Assembly (NCBI RefSeq): GCF_014697545.1 | Contig: NZ_JACJSA010000010.1 | Location: 217,332-281,331 of the forward strand | Direction: 5' to 3' | Length of the DNA stretch: 64,000 nucleotides | From: Oscillatoria sp. FACHB-1407 | GTDB lineage: Bacteria; Cyanobacteriota; Cyanobacteriia; Elainellales; Elainellaceae | In this document: positions 44,402-53,247 of the stretch, one piece after another | How positions within the stretch are numbered: the stretch's first letter is position 1 | How the letters are laid out: each line of letters begins with the position of its first letter | Translations under genes and position numbers: made by a program | Notes under the pieces: generated by a model | The model's database searches: none | Seen by the model: only the letters and a program-made list of their open reading frames with translations | What the model was told of the DNA's origin: nothing

Positions 44402-46051
44402 ATGTATTTGCCTGAAAGTCCTTGCTTAAGTCTGGCGATCGCCCCATTAACGGCTGCTGAGCCAGATCATTATGCGATTTGGGTCTTACAAGCCCCTTAT
44501 CCGGGAGGCTATGTCCATCACGATCGCCGTTGGACTCAACTGCTAACTGAATCGTGGCACAACTGGCAAAACATGTTCGCGGTGCGGAGTCTGCCTCCTG
44601 TGCCGCGTTTTCCCCTGACCTCGCCACCTGTCATTAGCCCTATCACCTCCCCTCCTGATCCAGCTACACCCCCTCTGGGGCAAGCCACTAGCAAAACGGG
44701 GCTACTGATGCAAAACTTAGGGGTCAATTTATGGCACTGGCTATTTGACGACAGCCCAATTCAAATTAGCTTAGAGCGTAGCCAGGGAATCGCCATTGGT
44801 CAGGGCAAACCGTTGCGAATTCGGCTAGAGGTGCGCGATCCTGATTTGATTTCGATTCCCTGGGAGATTATGCAACCCCAACCGGGCAAACAAGCTGTGT
44901 CTCTCAGTCAGCAGCTTTTGTTTAGCCGCACCACCAGTGATGTAGACGCATTGCCCCTGTTACGGATCGAGCATTTCTTGAGAATTTTGCTGGTTTTGGG
45001 TCAAGACGAAGAAATGGATGTCCACAATCCAGATGCGGTTCCCAGTGGTGCCAAATTGCTGAAGCTGGAGCAAGAAGCCAAGATGCTGGCAGGGCTATTA
45101 GAAGAAGCCGCCGATGCAACGTCAGGCAATGCTTTTTCAAGCCCTGTCCCGTGTCAGGTCAAGACGCTCGTCCAACCCACCCCCGGCGAATTGATTGATG
45201 AGCTAGAACGGGGCAGTTACAACGTCTTGTTCTACTCAGGACATGGGGTTCCGGCTCCCAATGGGGGGCTGTTGTTTGTCCGTCCCAGTGCACCGCTCAA
45301 TGGCACTGAACTCGCTCAGGTGCTCACGCGTTGTCAGGTCAAGCTGGCTGTGTTTAACACCTGCTGGGGAGCACAACCCGATCACGATGGCGATCGCGCC
45401 ATTCCTCGTAGCAGCTTGGCGGAAGTGCTGATCCACCACGGCGTGCCCGCGGTGCTAGGGATGCGAGACTCGATCGCCGATCAGGAAGCCCTCAGTTTTA
45501 TTCGCGAGTTTACCCAGGCATTGGCAGAACGTGCCCCCATTGACCAGGCTGTGGCGATCGCCCGTCAGCAATTGCTCACCCTCTACAAATTCAACCAACC
45601 TGCCTGGACGTTGCCCGTCCTCTATATGCATCCCGAATTTAATGGCGAGTTGGTCAAGCCGATGACAGAAGGGGTCACAGAAATCCCTGAAAATTCTCCC
45701 AGTTGGATCGGGCGTAGAACTCCTACTGCTTTTTTGCGATCGCTCACCTCCCCCGGTCGCACCTGGCAAGTCCACGGTGGGATCATGCGCGTGGGCAGTC
45801 GTGAGGGCAACGATCTCGTCATTCGAGAACCGGGGGTTTCCCGCGTCCACGCCGAAATTTTCTATCGCGATTCCTTCACCAGTGCAAGCGATCGCCCCAC
45901 GTATTTCCTGAAAGACTATTCCCGTTTTGGAACATTAGTGTTAATGCAAGATGGATGGCATCGAGTCCACCATCAAGAAGTCCCTCTATTCTCCAAAACC
46001 CAACTACGGTTTGGGCATAGTTCGGCATTAGAGTTTGTGATCGAAAACTAG
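44402..46051 (+). CDS. CHAT-domain protease fused to FHA domain
   Basis: A 549-residue cytosolic protein. The N-terminal 120 residues contain a proline-rich segment. A CHAT caspase-like domain follows with an intact His/Cys dyad: H281 in FYSGHGVPAPNGG and C321 in VFNTCWGAQ. Residues about 450-549 are an FHA domain with GSREGNDLVIREPGVSRVHAEI, which binds phosphothreonine. CHAT proteases cut specific partners and are used in conflict and stress systems. The fusion implies that a phosphorylated partner recruits or controls it. It sits between a PP2C gene and an FHA-PrsW gene. Confidence 0.9.
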   Translation: MYLPESPCLSLAIAPLTAAEPDHYAIWVLQAPYPGGYVHHDRRWTQLLTESWHNWQNMFAVRSLPPVPRFPLTSPPVISPITSPPDPATPPLGQATSKTGLLMQNLGVNLWHWLFDDSPIQISLERSQGIAIGQGKPLRIRLEVRDPDLISIPWEIMQPQPGKQAVSLSQQLLFSRTTSDVDALPLLRIEHFLRILLVLGQDEEMDVHNPDAVPSGAKLLKLEQEAKMLAGLLEEAADATSGNAFSSPVPCQVKTLVQPTPGELIDELERGSYNVLFYSGHGVPAPNGGLLFVRPSAPLNGTELAQVLTRCQVKLAVFNTCWGAQPDHDGDRAIPRSSLAEVLIHHGVPAVLGMRDSIADQEALSFIREFTQALAERAPIDQAVAIARQQLLTLYKFNQPAWTLPVLYMHPEFNGELVKPMTEGVTEIPENSPSWIGRRTPTAFLRSLTSPGRTWQVHGGIMRVGSREGNDLVIREPGVSRVHAEIFYRDSFTSASDRPTYFLKDYSRFGTLVLMQDGWHRVHHQEVPLFSKTQLRFGHSSALEFVIEN

Positions 46052-46055
46052 AGGC

Positions 46056-46110
46056 ACTTTAGAGTTTGGATGGTGGATTTTAGAGTCAGCCAAAATCCAA
46101 AATTTCACAT
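46056..46110. repeat. GATTTTA-type repeat patch
   Basis: GATTTTAGAG and CCAAAATCCAAAATTTC, the third heptamer family, in the spacer between the CHAT-FHA gene and 46240. Confidence 0.5.
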
Positions 46111-46239
46111 CCAACACCAACCGATCTGGGCTGCTCTGCCAAATGGCGTAAATTACCATAAATCTTACGGAACGACTAACCCATCAGGTGTAGCTATCGG
46201 TGTCCATCAGGACCAGCAATGATTCAGGAGTAAACCCTT

Positions 46240-46851
46240 ATGACCAGCGATTCAACCCGTCCGTCTTTCTCGCCCTTTCAAGCCCAGGCTGAGCTAGAGT
46301 TGTTGCAATTAATTTTGCAGTCTGACACACCCTACCCCTGGAATCCGGCAGAGTCGGGCGCAGATGCCTACTTCGCTGAGTTAGAGCAAGAAGTGATCGC
46401 GGCAGGTTGGATGGCTGAAGATTTTGCGGCTCAGGGGACAGCCCTGGCAACGTATGTTGATCAGGTGTGGGCAACGATCGCCCCTGTGGAACAAACCGTC
46501 ACCCGTTCTCTCATCACGCAATTGTTTGAACGATGTGCGGCTCAGGTACCTCAAGCCTTTTTGGAAGACCTGGTACATCATGCTCAACGAGCCGTCGCCA
46601 TTAACGCCTCCCTGGCAGACAAGTTAGTCATGTCCGTTCAAGAGCTTCTCCCCAATTGGGCAGAGGACGATCTGCGCGTCTTAGCGCGTCCCCTTGCCTA
46701 TGCGATGCGAGGACCAGAAGCTGAACTGGAAACCACGCTCCAACCATTACAAGAGACAACCTGGGTTAGCTTGTCCAGCATCGATCAAGCCAAGCTCAGT
46801 CTGGTAATCGCCCGCTACGCGATTGCTCAACTCTCTGCCGACCAGTCGTAG
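46240..46851 (+). CDS. Conserved hypothetical protein, mostly helical
   Basis: A 203-residue protein that I do not recognise by name. It reads as alpha-helical and acidic at first (AQAELELLQLILQS, DAYFAELEQEVIAAGWMAEDF) with no membrane segment, signal or catalytic motif. The ATG at 46240 has AGGAG ten bases before it. Its stop lies 26 bases from the stop of the convergent FHA-PrsW gene. Its place between two FHA proteins is the only clue to a role, so a partner or substrate of that module is a guess. Confidence 0.75.
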   Translation: MTSDSTRPSFSPFQAQAELELLQLILQSDTPYPWNPAESGADAYFAELEQEVIAAGWMAEDFAAQGTALATYVDQVWATIAPVEQTVTRSLITQLFERCAAQVPQAFLEDLVHHAQRAVAINASLADKLVMSVQELLPNWAEDDLRVLARPLAYAMRGPEAELETTLQPLQETTWVSLSSIDQAKLSLVIARYAIAQLSADQS

Positions 46852-46876
46852 GAAAGATTTTGCTCACCTGAGAGAA

Positions 46877-48250
46877 TTAGGGTAGCCTCGAAAATCGAGT
46901 GGCGAAGTTTTGCGATCGCGTCGGTGACAGTGCTCTTGCTTTGAGGATCGCCGCCGCCAGAAATGCGTAAGACAGAATACCCACAATCGCCAAGATCAGG
47001 AAGTTAATACTGCCTGTCGTATTCCACAGGGTGTGGAGAATGGCGGCAGTTAGATACCCTACCCCTAAAATTTGCCATCGTTTTGAGGGTTTAAGGACAC
47101 TCAACCCAATGAAATAGCCGAGATAACCGCTGTAAGCCATATGCCCGGCGATCGATCCCAACACACGCGGGATCAGTAATTGCAGTCCAACCAGTTCGCC
47201 CGTCCCTTCTCCAGCTTGCAGCGTCACATCGTTGATAATGTTGGGCACGTACTGCCCCAGGGTTTCCAGTAGGGTAAATCCAACGGCTGAAGCGGTTCCC
47301 AGCAGAATGCCATCGAGTGGCTCCCACACCCCAATCCGCTCCCGTAGGGGCGATCGCAGTTGGGTGCCAATGTAGTATGCCAGCAGGACAGGAATAGCTT
47401 TGAGGAGTTCCTCCATCAGTCCGGCACCAAAAAACATTCCCACGAGCAAGTTGAGAAAATTGCCAGAGGGTTCGCCTTCGGGAATCGACCCCGGCAGAAT
47501 GACGCGAAACACCAGGATAAATAGCTCTAGCACTGGGCTGACCAGCAACAGCATGGTCATGACTCCAGCGGAAACGAGCAACCACCAGGGTTTGCGCTTG
47601 CCACAGAGTTGGTAGACGAAATAGTAAGCGGCACCAGCGATGTAGGCAGCTAGCAGCAGGTTGAAGAGGACTGGTGTTCCCACGGCGATAAACATTAAGA
47701 TCACGAAGGCGATCGTAAGAATGGCGGGAACCAGATAGGCTTTTTGGGTCAGATCGCGTCCGGTTGAGACGATAGGAAACAGTTGGCTCAGGGTCACATC
47801 ACTGGGAGGAATGCCACCGGGCATTGGCTCCCCCGGTCGGCGAGTCGCAGCAAATGCGGCAACCGAGGGCAATACGGGATCAGGCGGAGCATCCACACGA
47901 GAGACGAGTTGCTGCTCAAACACAAATTCGGGGCCATTTTGCCCCAATGTGATGCGATCGCCCGGATACAAGACCTGACACCCCTGCAATCGGTGTCCAT
48001 TCAAAAAAGTACCGTTCGCACTACTGAGGTCACAGATTTGCCAGGTGTTAGAACTGCCTGTTACTAAACTGACCTGCGCATGTTGGCGGGAAACACCCCC
48101 ATAGACCATTGAGTCCAACACAATCTGACATCGGGGATCACGCCCAATCGTCATCTCCCCGGTCAAAGGATAGGTTACATCCGTTGAACTGGCTGCATTC
48201 ACCGAGGGGAGTTGCCTGAGCACAGGGGTTGCAGCAGCAGGTCCGGTCAT
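46877..48250 (-). CDS. FHA domain fused to PrsW-family intramembrane protease
   Basis: From the ATG at 48250 the protein has 457 residues. Residues 20-120 form an FHA domain: GRDPRCQIVL, VSRQHAQVSL, SSANGTFLNG. The remaining part is a polytopic PrsW/CAAX-like membrane protease with about eight or nine segments and the motifs MEELLKAIPV, GILLGTASAVGFTLLE, GSIAGHMAYSG and ILHTLWN. PrsW of Bacillus cleaves an anti-sigma factor. An FHA-PrsW fusion suggests a phosphothreonine-controlled intramembrane cleavage. The open frame continues upstream to 48292, but the N-terminus fits poorly. Substrate unknown. Confidence 0.9.
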   Translation of the reverse strand: MTGPAAATPVLRQLPSVNAASSTDVTYPLTGEMTIGRDPRCQIVLDSMVYGGVSRQHAQVSLVTGSSNTWQICDLSSANGTFLNGHRLQGCQVLYPGDRITLGQNGPEFVFEQQLVSRVDAPPDPVLPSVAAFAATRRPGEPMPGGIPPSDVTLSQLFPIVSTGRDLTQKAYLVPAILTIAFVILMFIAVGTPVLFNLLLAAYIAGAAYYFVYQLCGKRKPWWLLVSAGVMTMLLLVSPVLELFILVFRVILPGSIPEGEPSGNFLNLLVGMFFGAGLMEELLKAIPVLLAYYIGTQLRSPLRERIGVWEPLDGILLGTASAVGFTLLETLGQYVPNIINDVTLQAGEGTGELVGLQLLIPRVLGSIAGHMAYSGYLGYFIGLSVLKPSKRWQILGVGYLTAAILHTLWNTTGSINFLILAIVGILSYAFLAAAILKARALSPTRSQNFATRFSRLP

Positions 48251-48356
48251 CGTCTGGAACGCCTCAATCGCGTAAAAATTTTCTACCCTCAACTATAGAG
48301 GAAGACAGAAGAGGGAAAAACGAAGAAAGAATGTAGGGTCAGTTGGGCAAGTGGTC

Positions 48357-48405
48357 AGGGGGCAGGGGTCAATGGTTCATCGTCAATGGTCAATGGTTAG
48401 TAATC
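48357..48405. repeat. Heptanucleotide repeats (GGTCAAT family)
   Basis: GGTCAATGGTTCATCGTCAATGG-type units, the first heptamer family, between the FHA-PrsW gene and a small membrane protein. Confidence 0.6.
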
Positions 48406-48468
48406 AGGGATTGATCGTTGACAGGCACAAGCGATAGCAATGCTCAATTGACAATTGACCCTTAACAT

Positions 48469-48663
48469 TCAGGTTTTAGCTGAACGAACTGCCGCGTAGA
48501 ACAAAATACCTGTCAGGGGCACCGCCAATGCCAGGATTACCCCTGTCACGGTTGAACCTAGTTGAGGCGTACCAGAGGACAACTCAAAGATGGAACCGAC
48601 CGCAGCGATCGCCGTTACACACGACGCTGCCAAAAACACACCACTTTTTGGAGTTACGTACAT
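48469..48663 (-). CDS. Small two-segment membrane protein
   Basis: A 64-residue protein starting MYVTPKSGVFLAASCVTAIAAVG, with two hydrophobic helices joined by a Gly/Ser turn (SSGTPQLGST). It has the look of small conserved cyanobacterial membrane proteins, but I do not recognise it. It lies 36 bases downstream of the def stop on the same strand and may share its transcript. Confidence 0.6.
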   Translation of the reverse strand: MYVTPKSGVFLAASCVTAIAAVGSIFELSSGTPQLGSTVTGVILALAVPLTGILFYAAVRSAKT

Positions 48664-48699
48664 CAGAGTTTGTTGAATGGGTTACAAGCGAGATCGCAC

Positions 48700-49266
48700 T
48701 TATGCGTCAATCGGCTTTACAGCTTCGACTGAAAACCCATGCTTTGTCAACTCTTGATTGAGTACCAGAGCATTGTCAACGCGATCAACAAACATGACAC
48801 CGTTGAGGTGGTCAATCTCGTGCTGGATCACCCGTGCCAACAAACCATCGGCAACCAACTTTTGGGGGCGTCCATTTTCGTCTTTGTAAGACACCTTAAT
48901 CACTTCAGGACGGATCACATCGATGAAGACACCAGGAATGCTGAGACATCCCTCCTGAATAACGCATGTGTCTGCACTTCGTTTAGTGACTGTAGGGTTG
49001 ATCAAAATATAGGGAGGAGCGGTCGGGTTGTCTAATTCGCAATCCACCACCAACAACTGCTTGTTAACCCCGACTTGAGGGGCTGCTAAACCGATGCCAT
49101 CTTCGCTGTACATGGTTTGCAGCATTTGCCGTGCTAATTCACGAATTTCATCGTCTACCTTCGTGATGCGCTTGGCGGGCTGACGTAGGACGCGATCGCC
49201 CAGGTAGTGCAACTTTAACGGTGGATTGGCTAATTTCTTTTTCTCGACCAGGATTTGAGCAGTCAT
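48700..49266 (-). CDS. def: Peptide deformylase
   Basis: The enzyme removes the formyl group from the initiator methionine of new proteins. The 188 residues carry all three motifs: GIGLAAPQVG (58-67), EGCLS with the metal ligand C107, and QHEIDH with H149 and H153 as metal ligands and E150 catalytic. Length is normal. The plus-strand ftsX lies 150 bases away in divergent orientation. Confidence 0.97.
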   Translation of the reverse strand: MTAQILVEKKKLANPPLKLHYLGDRVLRQPAKRITKVDDEIRELARQMLQTMYSEDGIGLAAPQVGVNKQLLVVDCELDNPTAPPYILINPTVTKRSADTCVIQEGCLSIPGVFIDVIRPEVIKVSYKDENGRPQKLVADGLLARVIQHEIDHLNGVMFVDRVDNALVLNQELTKHGFSVEAVKPIDA

Positions 49267-49416
49267 GTCACGCCTTCATCGTTCCTTCTCTTCTTTCTAT
49301 CTTAATCCGCAACTTAACGAATCGTACCCGAATCGGCTTCGGATTATAAAATTACGGTTGACGTTTGTCTCTACGCAGGTAAACTGGCAGATCATTAAGC
49401 TGTTCAACGCCTGGAT

Positions 49417-50325
49417 ATGAGCGTGCTGCAACTTCTCACAAAATCAGATTATTTGTTACGAGAAACCCTGCTGGGACTCAAGCGAGGGGGCTGGATGAAC
49501 TGGGCAGCGGTCAGTACGGTGACCGTGCTGCTATTTTTGTTTGGCATCAGTCTGCAAGCCTCCTGGCAGTTTGAGGGATTGCTCAACCAATTTGGTAGTC
49601 AACTCGAAGTCTCGGTTTACCTGGAAACAGGGGTTCAGGGCGACATTCTCAAACCTTCAGTAGCGGCGATTCCAGAAGTAACTGCCGTGACGGTGATCTC
49701 GAAGGAGGAAGCCTGGGAAAACCTCGTCAAAGACATGGGAATCTCCGACATTCGGGGTGCAACACAACAGTTGAATGGCAATCCTCTTGTGGACGAGTTG
49801 AAAGTGAGAGCCAGTTCGCCCGACCAGGTTCCGGCTCTGGCAGAAAAGCTGAGACAGGTCCAGGGCATTGATGATGTGCAATACGTGGCGGAGGCAGTGC
49901 ATCGCATTGCTCAGTTAAATCAAGGCTTAAATTGGGTCAGTTTTGGCATTACTACGGTTCTGACCTTAACGGCGATCGCTGTCATCACAACTACGATTCG
50001 GTTAATCGTTATGGCACGCCGCCGCGAAATTGAGGTGATGCAGTTGGTGGGCGCGACGACGACCTGGATTTATATGCCGTTTATCTTGCAGGGCTTGACC
50101 TTTGGCGTCGTGGGGGCGTTGTTTGCCTGGGGGTTGATCACCGGGACTCAAGAATTTATCGGAAGCTTGCTCTCAGACCAGGCAGACTTTATCCAGTTTT
50201 TAGCCGATGGCTTGAAGTTGAGTTCAGATAAAGTGGTGCTGTTGCCACTGGTGTTATTGGCGTTGGGTGGGTCGGTAGGTTTGATGGGGAGCCTGTTTGC
50301 CGTGCGTCGGTTTGCCCTGCGCTAG
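49417..50325 (+). CDS. ftsX: Cell division protein FtsX
   Basis: FtsX is the membrane half of FtsEX, which activates peptidoglycan hydrolases in division. The 302-residue protein has one N-terminal segment (NWAAVSTVTVLLFLFGISLQ), a periplasmic domain with FGSQLEVSVYLETG and VTVISKEEAWENL, and three C-terminal segments including RLIVMARRREIEVMQLVGAT. The ATP-binding partner FtsE is not in this window. The YbbN-like thioredoxin starts 38 bases later on the same strand, so the two are likely cotranscribed. Confidence 0.93.
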   Translation: MSVLQLLTKSDYLLRETLLGLKRGGWMNWAAVSTVTVLLFLFGISLQASWQFEGLLNQFGSQLEVSVYLETGVQGDILKPSVAAIPEVTAVTVISKEEAWENLVKDMGISDIRGATQQLNGNPLVDELKVRASSPDQVPALAEKLRQVQGIDDVQYVAEAVHRIAQLNQGLNWVSFGITTVLTLTAIAVITTTIRLIVMARRREIEVMQLVGATTTWIYMPFILQGLTFGVVGALFAWGLITGTQEFIGSLLSDQADFIQFLADGLKLSSDKVVLLPLVLLALGGSVGLMGSLFAVRRFALR

Positions 50326-50363
50326 GCTGAAGACAGTCTTGAATTGAGGAAGGAGAGTGCAAC

Positions 50364-51185
50364 GTGGGAACCTCGATCACGGTGGATAGCCATACCTTTG
50401 GTACGGAGGTGCTGCAAAAATCCCATGAAAAGCCAGTGCTGGTAGATTTCTTCGCCACCTGGTGTGGTCCCTGCCAAATGCTGAAGCCCATGCTGGAAAA
50501 GCTGGCGCAGGAGTACGACTTTGTGCTGGCGAAGGTAGACATCGATCGCAACCCCGACTTAGCCAACACCTATGGGGTGGAAGGTGTGCCCGATGTCCGG
50601 GTCGTGACTCAGGGCGAGGTGCAGGATGGCTTTGTCGGGGTTTTGCCGGAACCGCAGTTGCGCGAGTTGATGAGCAAACTCAACCTCAAATCAGGCTTGG
50701 AGATCGGTTTTGAGGCAATCCAGGTGGCAAAAACCGCCGGAGATGCGGAGGAAGTGAAGCGACTCTTTGGAGAGTTGATTGAACGCTATCCCGACAACCG
50801 TCCGCTATTGCTGGAAGCGGCTAAGTTTCTGATTCGCCAGAACCGCCTCGACTCTGCGGAGAAGCTGTTAAGCTCCATCCAGGAATACGAGAAGGGGTAC
50901 TTTGCTCAAGCCCAGGCAATGCGATCGCTCATCCAATTTCAGCGCGAGTGCGAGAATCCGGTGATCGATCAACCCCTCGACGAAGCCTATCTACAAGCGG
51001 CTCGTGCCGTGTTAGCCGAGGATTATGAAACGGCGTTAGAGGGCTTTTTAGATATCGTGGGGCGCGATCGCAAATATCGCAACGACGGTGCCCGTAAAGC
51101 CATGCTGACATTGTTTGACCTACTGGGAGACGATCATCCACTCACGAAGACCTATCGTCGCCGCCTGATGTCAACACTGTATTAG
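50364..51185 (+). CDS. Thioredoxin domain plus TPR-like tail (YbbN/CnoX-like)
   Basis: The N-terminal thioredoxin domain has an intact WCGPC site (W33-C37). The C-terminal part, from about residue 120, forms helical repeats with FGELIERYPDNRPLLLEAAKFLIRQN and ARAVLAEDYETALEGFLDIVGRDRKYRNDGARKAML, as in YbbN/CnoX chaperone-redoxin proteins that protect folding clients. The start is GTG at 50364 with AGGAGAG before it. The 273 residues agree with the YbbN plan. It follows ftsX and ends in the bidirectional terminator at 51185-51223. Confidence 0.9.
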   Translation: MGTSITVDSHTFGTEVLQKSHEKPVLVDFFATWCGPCQMLKPMLEKLAQEYDFVLAKVDIDRNPDLANTYGVEGVPDVRVVTQGEVQDGFVGVLPEPQLRELMSKLNLKSGLEIGFEAIQVAKTAGDAEEVKRLFGELIERYPDNRPLLLEAAKFLIRQNRLDSAEKLLSSIQEYEKGYFAQAQAMRSLIQFQRECENPVIDQPLDEAYLQAARAVLAEDYETALEGFLDIVGRDRKYRNDGARKAMLTLFDLLGDDHPLTKTYRRRLMSTLY

Positions 51186-51223
51186 GCTGAGTGCAGCACG
51201 CCACAGCTTGCTGCAACTCAGCC
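51185..51223. terminator. Bidirectional terminator
   Basis: GGCTGAGTGCAGCA pairs with TGCTGCAACTCAGCC (one bulged base) and T-rich sequence follows. It separates the convergent stops at 51185 and 51232. Confidence 0.75.
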
Positions 51224-51231
51224 TTATCTTC

Positions 51232-53028
51232 TTATCTTCTTAGCGGGAAGTTGACCTGCACTTGCCGAGTTTGCGCTGATCCAGCAGGCACCCACGAGAT
51301 GTTAGTAATGGTCATCGTGTTGATTTCTGGGTTGACCGTATACAGGCTTCTAAAGGGAACTGCCTGACGGGGACGCAGGTTGGTGAAGGTCAAATCAGTT
51401 AAACCTGTTTGAGACACTGCCTGATTTTGGGTCGATCGCCCCTGAAACGAGATGGTTAGTTTTGAAATGGGTTGGTCACTGTGGTTCGTGATGCAACCTA
51501 CAACATAATGGCCATCTGCATCGGTGATCGAGGTGTCAAATCCCAGGTTGCTCAACTCGACAGGACCGGAGTTTGCTCCAAAGGGCACCGGACGACAGGT
51601 GATCGCAGGGGGAGCAGGCGGGGCGATCGCAACTGCTTGAGCAGGACGGGGTTGTGGAGGGGGGCTGGCTTGAGTCGGTTGTGGGCTGGGTTGAGCCGGA
51701 CTGGCAGCCGGAGACGCATTGGCTTGTGGAGAAGGGCTGGCAGCGGGAGGGGGGCTTGCCTGCGGGCTGGGGCTAAATTGTAGGGCTGGATTTGCTGAAA
51801 CCCCTGGACTGGGTTGAGCGGCAGGGCTTTGTCCAGTGGGGCTAGCAGGTGCCACCGGAGGAGGGGACGGCACATTGGCTTGTGAAGTCGGGCTGGCGGG
51901 TGGTGAAACTGCCGTAGACGGGTCACCTGTAGATTGCGAAGCTGTGCGGCTTGCGGCTCCTGACCAGATCGCATACCCCACCAAACCAACGATCCAGGTG
52001 GCAACCAGTGAGACAATCAGGGCTGTCCATGGAATCGGGCTGTACTCTTCTTCAGGTTGCGCGGATTCGCGTGCTTCTGGATAGACAACAGCACCTCCCG
52101 ACTCCGGCTCCTGCCCTTCTGACAGATCATCAAACTGAATTGCATTCGCGCTAGCCGCTGTAAAACCTTGGTCGTAGTCATCCCCGTAGTCATCATCCAG
52201 ACTTAAGGAGTCGCCAGCCTGAGTGGTGGGTGGGGCTGTGTTGTAAGTAGGACTAACGACAAACCCCTCGTCGTAGTTGTCGCCATAATCCTCTGGGTCA
52301 TCAAGGGGATCGTCGGGATAGTGTAGGGCGTGTGAGCCTCCTGGCATGACATCGTAGTCATCGCCGTAGTCGTAGTCAGACTCTTCAAGCGGTTGATCAG
52401 GATAGTCGAGAGCGTGAGTGCCTCTCAGATCAAAGTCGGAGTCATTCAGTAACAGGGCATTATCAGCCTCTAACGGACGATAAGCACCGGGAATTGGCGA
52501 GTAGTTGGGTAGATCTCCTTCGTCGTGGGCAGGTTCAGCAAGCCGACTATCGTGGAAGTCGTGGAGAGCTGCCGCCTCTGTGCTCGATTCAATGCCATTG
52601 CCAATTGACGGATCAGAACTCGATACAGGGGCGATCGGGGTAACGCCTCGATTGGGTGGAGGTGGTGGTGGCGTGACCATCTTAGAAGGCACCGACTCAG
52701 GGAAGGGTTCCGTCATTCCAGGGATGGGTACGCCTGCTATGGCAATGTCTTGAATCCACGCAGGTTCACTGGCACCGATCTGCCTGCCGATGATCTTGAC
52801 CGAGTCGAGGGTCTGCACCCCCAAATTTTTTAAGCCCTTCTGGACAAAGGTGGTGAGTGCCTGTCGATTTAGAACTTGGGCAGATTCCAAAACGACTTGC
52901 AGGCACCTTCCAGGCAGCAAATCTGTGGTAGCCGTGATGCCACGCGGTTGAAGCTGTTGATTCATCATGGTGGCGATCGCCGTTGGATCACCCTGCTTTG
53001 CCAGTTCTAAAAGATTCGACTGTGTCAT
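51232..53028 (-). CDS. Proline-rich membrane protein with cyanobacterial N-terminal domain
   Basis: A 598-residue protein that I do not recognise by name. Residues 1-100 (LLELAKQGDPTAIATMMNQQL, GLKNLGVQTLDSVKIIGRQIG) match an N-terminal module common in cyanobacterial signalling or membrane proteins. An acidic Tyr/Asp-rich stretch with repeated DDYGDDYD follows, then one membrane segment near residue 340 (WTALIVSLVATWIVGLVGYAIW), a long Pro/Ser/Ala linker, and a beta-sandwich end (HYVVGCITNHSDQPISKLTISFQG) that could be an FxLYD-like domain. Its topology suggests an anchored extracytosolic domain. Role unknown. Confidence 0.78.
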   Translation of the reverse strand: MTQSNLLELAKQGDPTAIATMMNQQLQPRGITATTDLLPGRCLQVVLESAQVLNRQALTTFVQKGLKNLGVQTLDSVKIIGRQIGASEPAWIQDIAIAGVPIPGMTEPFPESVPSKMVTPPPPPPNRGVTPIAPVSSSDPSIGNGIESSTEAAALHDFHDSRLAEPAHDEGDLPNYSPIPGAYRPLEADNALLLNDSDFDLRGTHALDYPDQPLEESDYDYGDDYDVMPGGSHALHYPDDPLDDPEDYGDNYDEGFVVSPTYNTAPPTTQAGDSLSLDDDYGDDYDQGFTAASANAIQFDDLSEGQEPESGGAVVYPEARESAQPEEEYSPIPWTALIVSLVATWIVGLVGYAIWSGAASRTASQSTGDPSTAVSPPASPTSQANVPSPPPVAPASPTGQSPAAQPSPGVSANPALQFSPSPQASPPPAASPSPQANASPAASPAQPSPQPTQASPPPQPRPAQAVAIAPPAPPAITCRPVPFGANSGPVELSNLGFDTSITDADGHYVVGCITNHSDQPISKLTISFQGRSTQNQAVSQTGLTDLTFTNLRPRQAVPFRSLYTVNPEINTMTITNISWVPAGSAQTRQVQVNFPLRR

Positions 53029-53247
53029 AACTCACATAAAATCAGGGAGTGGGATTCAGTTTATCAATCGTCAATCAGGAATTGATTGAATTCATTAAAG
53101 ACCGTAATTCTTAACTCGTTGTTGGCTTAACTTTTGCTTTACAATTTTGGCAACAGTTTGTCTCAGCAACCGCCTACATTGGCAACTATTTTATGATTGC
53201 TCGCCACATCCTGCCTCCGACGTGTCACCTCTAACGCTATCTATCCT

